Shown here: positions 32,800 to 34,275 of the stretch, piece after piece
How the letters are laid out: every line of letters begins with the position of its first letter
Numbering within the stretch: position 1 is the first letter of the stretch
NCBI GenBank assembly: GCA_003162425.1
Contig: PMOK01000167.1
Coordinates: 24,585 to 58,859, forward strand
Origin: Bryobacterales bacterium
GTDB lineage: Bacteria; Acidobacteriota; Terriglobia; Bryobacterales; Bryobacteraceae
DNA length: 34,275 nt
Direction: 5' to 3'
Position numbers and translations under genes: made by a program
Notes under the pieces: generated by a model
What the model was told of the DNA's origin: nothing
Databases searched by the model: none
What the model saw: only the letters and a program-made list of their open reading frames with translations

Positions 32800-33144
32800 C
32801 TACGCCCCTTGCTTGAGTTCCCGCTTCTGCGCCTGGTACGCCAGCTCTTTTTCGGTGAACACAGTCCGCACCTTTTCATATGCCTCGTCCGGTACACGCC
32901 CGTCCCTAAGATTCGTCACTGCTTCCGTCCAGGCGAGAGCCGCACGTTCGCGGTCGGTATAGTAGGGCGACTCCTCCCATGCATCCAATCCATACAGACG
33001 CTGCTCCGTCTCGCCACTGAAGCGCAGGTCTTTCCAGTGCATATCGATGCAGTAGGCGCATCCATTGATCTCGGAGGCGCGAAGCCGCACCAGATTAAGC
33101 AACGATTCCTCCAATCCCGATTGATGCAGATATTTCTGCAGGCT
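32800..33144 (-). pseudogene. Truncated AhpD-like carboxymuconolactone decarboxylase remnant
   Basis: The readable core matches AhpD-type alkylhydroperoxidase proteins: SGLEESLLNLVRLRASEING, then the redox motif CAYCIDMHWKDL and ETEQRLYGLDAWEESPYY, then DRERAALAWTEAV. Both ends are missing. Upstream, the family-like SLQKYLHQSGLE is preceded in frame by a TAG (33145-33147), and no ATG exists; only a TTG at 33114 could start it. Downstream, after FTEKEL, the usual conserved C-terminal helix is replaced by AYQAQKRELKQGA and a stop beside a palindrome. About 30-50 residues are lost in all compared with the usual 145-155. It is probably non-functional, though the CxxC centre is intact. Confidence 0.7.
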
Positions 33145-33265
33145 CTATCGAAATCGGATGCTTGAGAGCAGGTTCGGGTTGCGAAGTCGGCAAATCTCAG
33201 TATTATGAGTAACGTTTTCGAAGAAAACGCGTCAACTCTTGACTGCGTCAAGGAATGAGGTGTCC

Positions 33266-34141
33266 GTGTTCTCACCGCTGATATTTTGGCCATGCTTTGC
33301 AGGCATGGTCATCCTCACAATCGGATTCATCAACGTCAGAAAAGAGCTGTCAGCGGCCCCCGGACTCGACAAGCTGATCGCGTTGGGCCGCGTGTTCTTC
33401 GCCGCTCCGTTGGCAGTCTTCGGAGCCGAGCATTTCGCGGCGTCCAAATCCATCATGCAAGTAGTGCCGCCTTGGATGCCGGGACGTCTGGTCTGGACGT
33501 ACTTCGTGGGCCTCTGTCTCATTGCCGCGGCCCTAAGCCTGGTTCTGACGAAGTATGTACGGTTTTCAGCCCCGCTCTTGGCGATCATGTTCTTGCTATT
33601 CGCCGCAATGATACATCTGCCCAACGTGGCTGCAAACCCGAAAGACAGAATTGTCTGGGCCGTTGCGGTGCGCGATCTCTCATTCGCCGCAGGTGCGTGC
33701 GCACTAGCTGTAACCGTACGCGCTCCTGGCTCGAACGCGCCGCTAATGTTCGCACGTCTGTATATCCCCGTTGCCGTGATCTTTTTCGCAGTGGAACATT
33801 TTCTGCACCCGGAGTTCGCGCCTGGCGTCCCTCTTGAAAAAGTTACGCCGGACTGGGTCCCCTTTCATCTCCTGCTCGGGTATCCCGCAGGCGCCATCCT
33901 GCTCAGCGGCGGAGCGCTCATGCTGGTCCCCAAACACACCCGAGCGGCCGCGGCATGGGTCGGTTTGCTATTTACTCTACTGACTGTTTTCCTCTATCTG
34001 CCCATAATGACCACGGTCACCAAGACAGCCGAATTAGTTGAAGGACAGAACTACATTTTCGACACGCTGCTCTACGCAGGAGCGGTATTGCTCCTGGCCG
34101 CGGCAATGCCAAAGAACAAACCCGCCCAGTTAGCGCAGTGA
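33266..34141 (+). CDS. Integral membrane protein with internal duplication (DoxX-like)
   Basis: The protein has about 291 residues and eight or more hydrophobic segments. Two halves resemble each other: GRVFFAAPLAVFGAEHF, VPPWMPGRLVWTYFVG and LCLIAAALSLVL in the first, and ARLYIPVAVIFFAVEHFLHP, VTPDWVPFHLLLGYPAGAI and LLSGGALMLVP in the second. Each half has a Glu-His pair in a helix (AEHF, VEHF) and a Trp-containing VPPWMP or TPDWVP loop, as in DoxX-like proteins. The function is unknown. GTG 33266 is chosen for its GAGG ribosome site 5 nt upstream; TTG 33239 and GTG 33260 are alternatives. It stands alone between an AhpD remnant and a repeat-containing region at the right edge. Confidence 0.75.
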   Translation: MFSPLIFWPCFAGMVILTIGFINVRKELSAAPGLDKLIALGRVFFAAPLAVFGAEHFAASKSIMQVVPPWMPGRLVWTYFVGLCLIAAALSLVLTKYVRFSAPLLAIMFLLFAAMIHLPNVAANPKDRIVWAVAVRDLSFAAGACALAVTVRAPGSNAPLMFARLYIPVAVIFFAVEHFLHPEFAPGVPLEKVTPDWVPFHLLLGYPAGAILLSGGALMLVPKHTRAAAAWVGLLFTLLTVFLYLPIMTTVTKTAELVEGQNYIFDTLLYAGAVLLLAAAMPKNKPAQLAQ

Positions 34142-34164
34142 CGCGCGAGTTTTAGAGATTGTTA

Positions 34165-34254
34165 CCGAACCGCGACCGTGAGGGAGTTCCTATGGGCCTG
34201 CTGGCCCACCAAAGGTGATGAAGACGCCCCCGTAGCGCACGCACTTTTGCGTGC
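34165..34254. repeat. Repeat remnant and hairpins at the right edge
   Basis: CCGAACCGCGACCGTGAGGG (continuing AG, 34165-34186) repeats the loop and right arm of the element at 15141-15202 with one change. Two perfect hairpins follow: GGGCC-TGCT-GGCCC (34194-34207) and GCACGCA-CTTT-TGCGTGC (34237-34254). No open reading frame is supported after 34141. Confidence 0.6.
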
Positions 34255-34275
34255 CGCGTTCACACTCTCCAGAAA

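Overview
The window is bacterial, GC-rich and densely coded. It most resembles a chromosome of the Acidobacteriota, probably a Solibacter/Bryobacter-like lineage. This placement is inferred from gene content, not from a search: an Oar-like TonB-dependent receptor with a carboxypeptidase-regulatory domain, a ctaB-SCO-DUF420 cluster, ThuA-like and Tat-exported TIM-barrel sugar enzymes, and many short palindromic intergenic repeats. No phage, plasmid, CRISPR, rRNA or tRNA feature was seen.

Layout. 1-1219 (+): the end of ctaB, a SCO-type copper chaperone and a DUF420 membrane protein (cytochrome oxidase assembly). 1269-4427 (-): a large TonB-dependent receptor. 4506-5125: a repeat-rich island holding a four-helix-bundle (23S rRNA IVS-type) gene between inverted repeats, plus a decayed copy of its 3' end. 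5139-6832 (+): selD and pyrF. 15091 down to 6958 (-): a long colinear cluster tgt-yajC-secD-secF-tonB-exbB-exbD-exbD-TPR lipoprotein, which joins tRNA modification, the Sec motor and a Ton energy-transduction system that could power receptors such as the one at 1269. 15254-15884 (+): a VapBC-type toxin-antitoxin pair. 15964-18318 (+): a catalytically incomplete HtrA-like protein, an intact HtrA-like protease and a LuxR-type regulator with a degenerate receiver. 18456-22387 (+): a four-PAS hybrid histidine kinase and an Hpt-receiver protein (a phosphorelay). 22511-25263 (+): ThuA-like protein, sugar isomerase/epimerase-like protein and a double-thioredoxin protein. 30062 down to 25372 (-): DinB-like protein, P1 peptidase, SDR and a large discoidin/glycoside-hydrolase-like protein. 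30164-32754 (+): cysS and a transsulfuration-type PLP enzyme. The window ends with an AhpD-like gene remnant and a duplicated DoxX-like membrane protein.

The most unusual content is between the genes. Several gaps hold long imperfect hairpins built from tandem 7-9 nt purine-rich units (GAAnnnGAn type) facing their pyrimidine-rich complement: 4551-5125, 6823-6955, 8243-8356, 11785-11867 and 13491-13566. One such pair of arms encloses the four-helix-bundle gene, which suggests a mobile or formerly mobile element family with short non-coding derivatives. A separate REPIN-like family (arms beginning GTCCCCTTGCT) occurs three times (18327, 22396, 25266). Other palindromic words recur at 1239/27624 and 15182/34165. 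No stretch over 300 bases lacks a gene.
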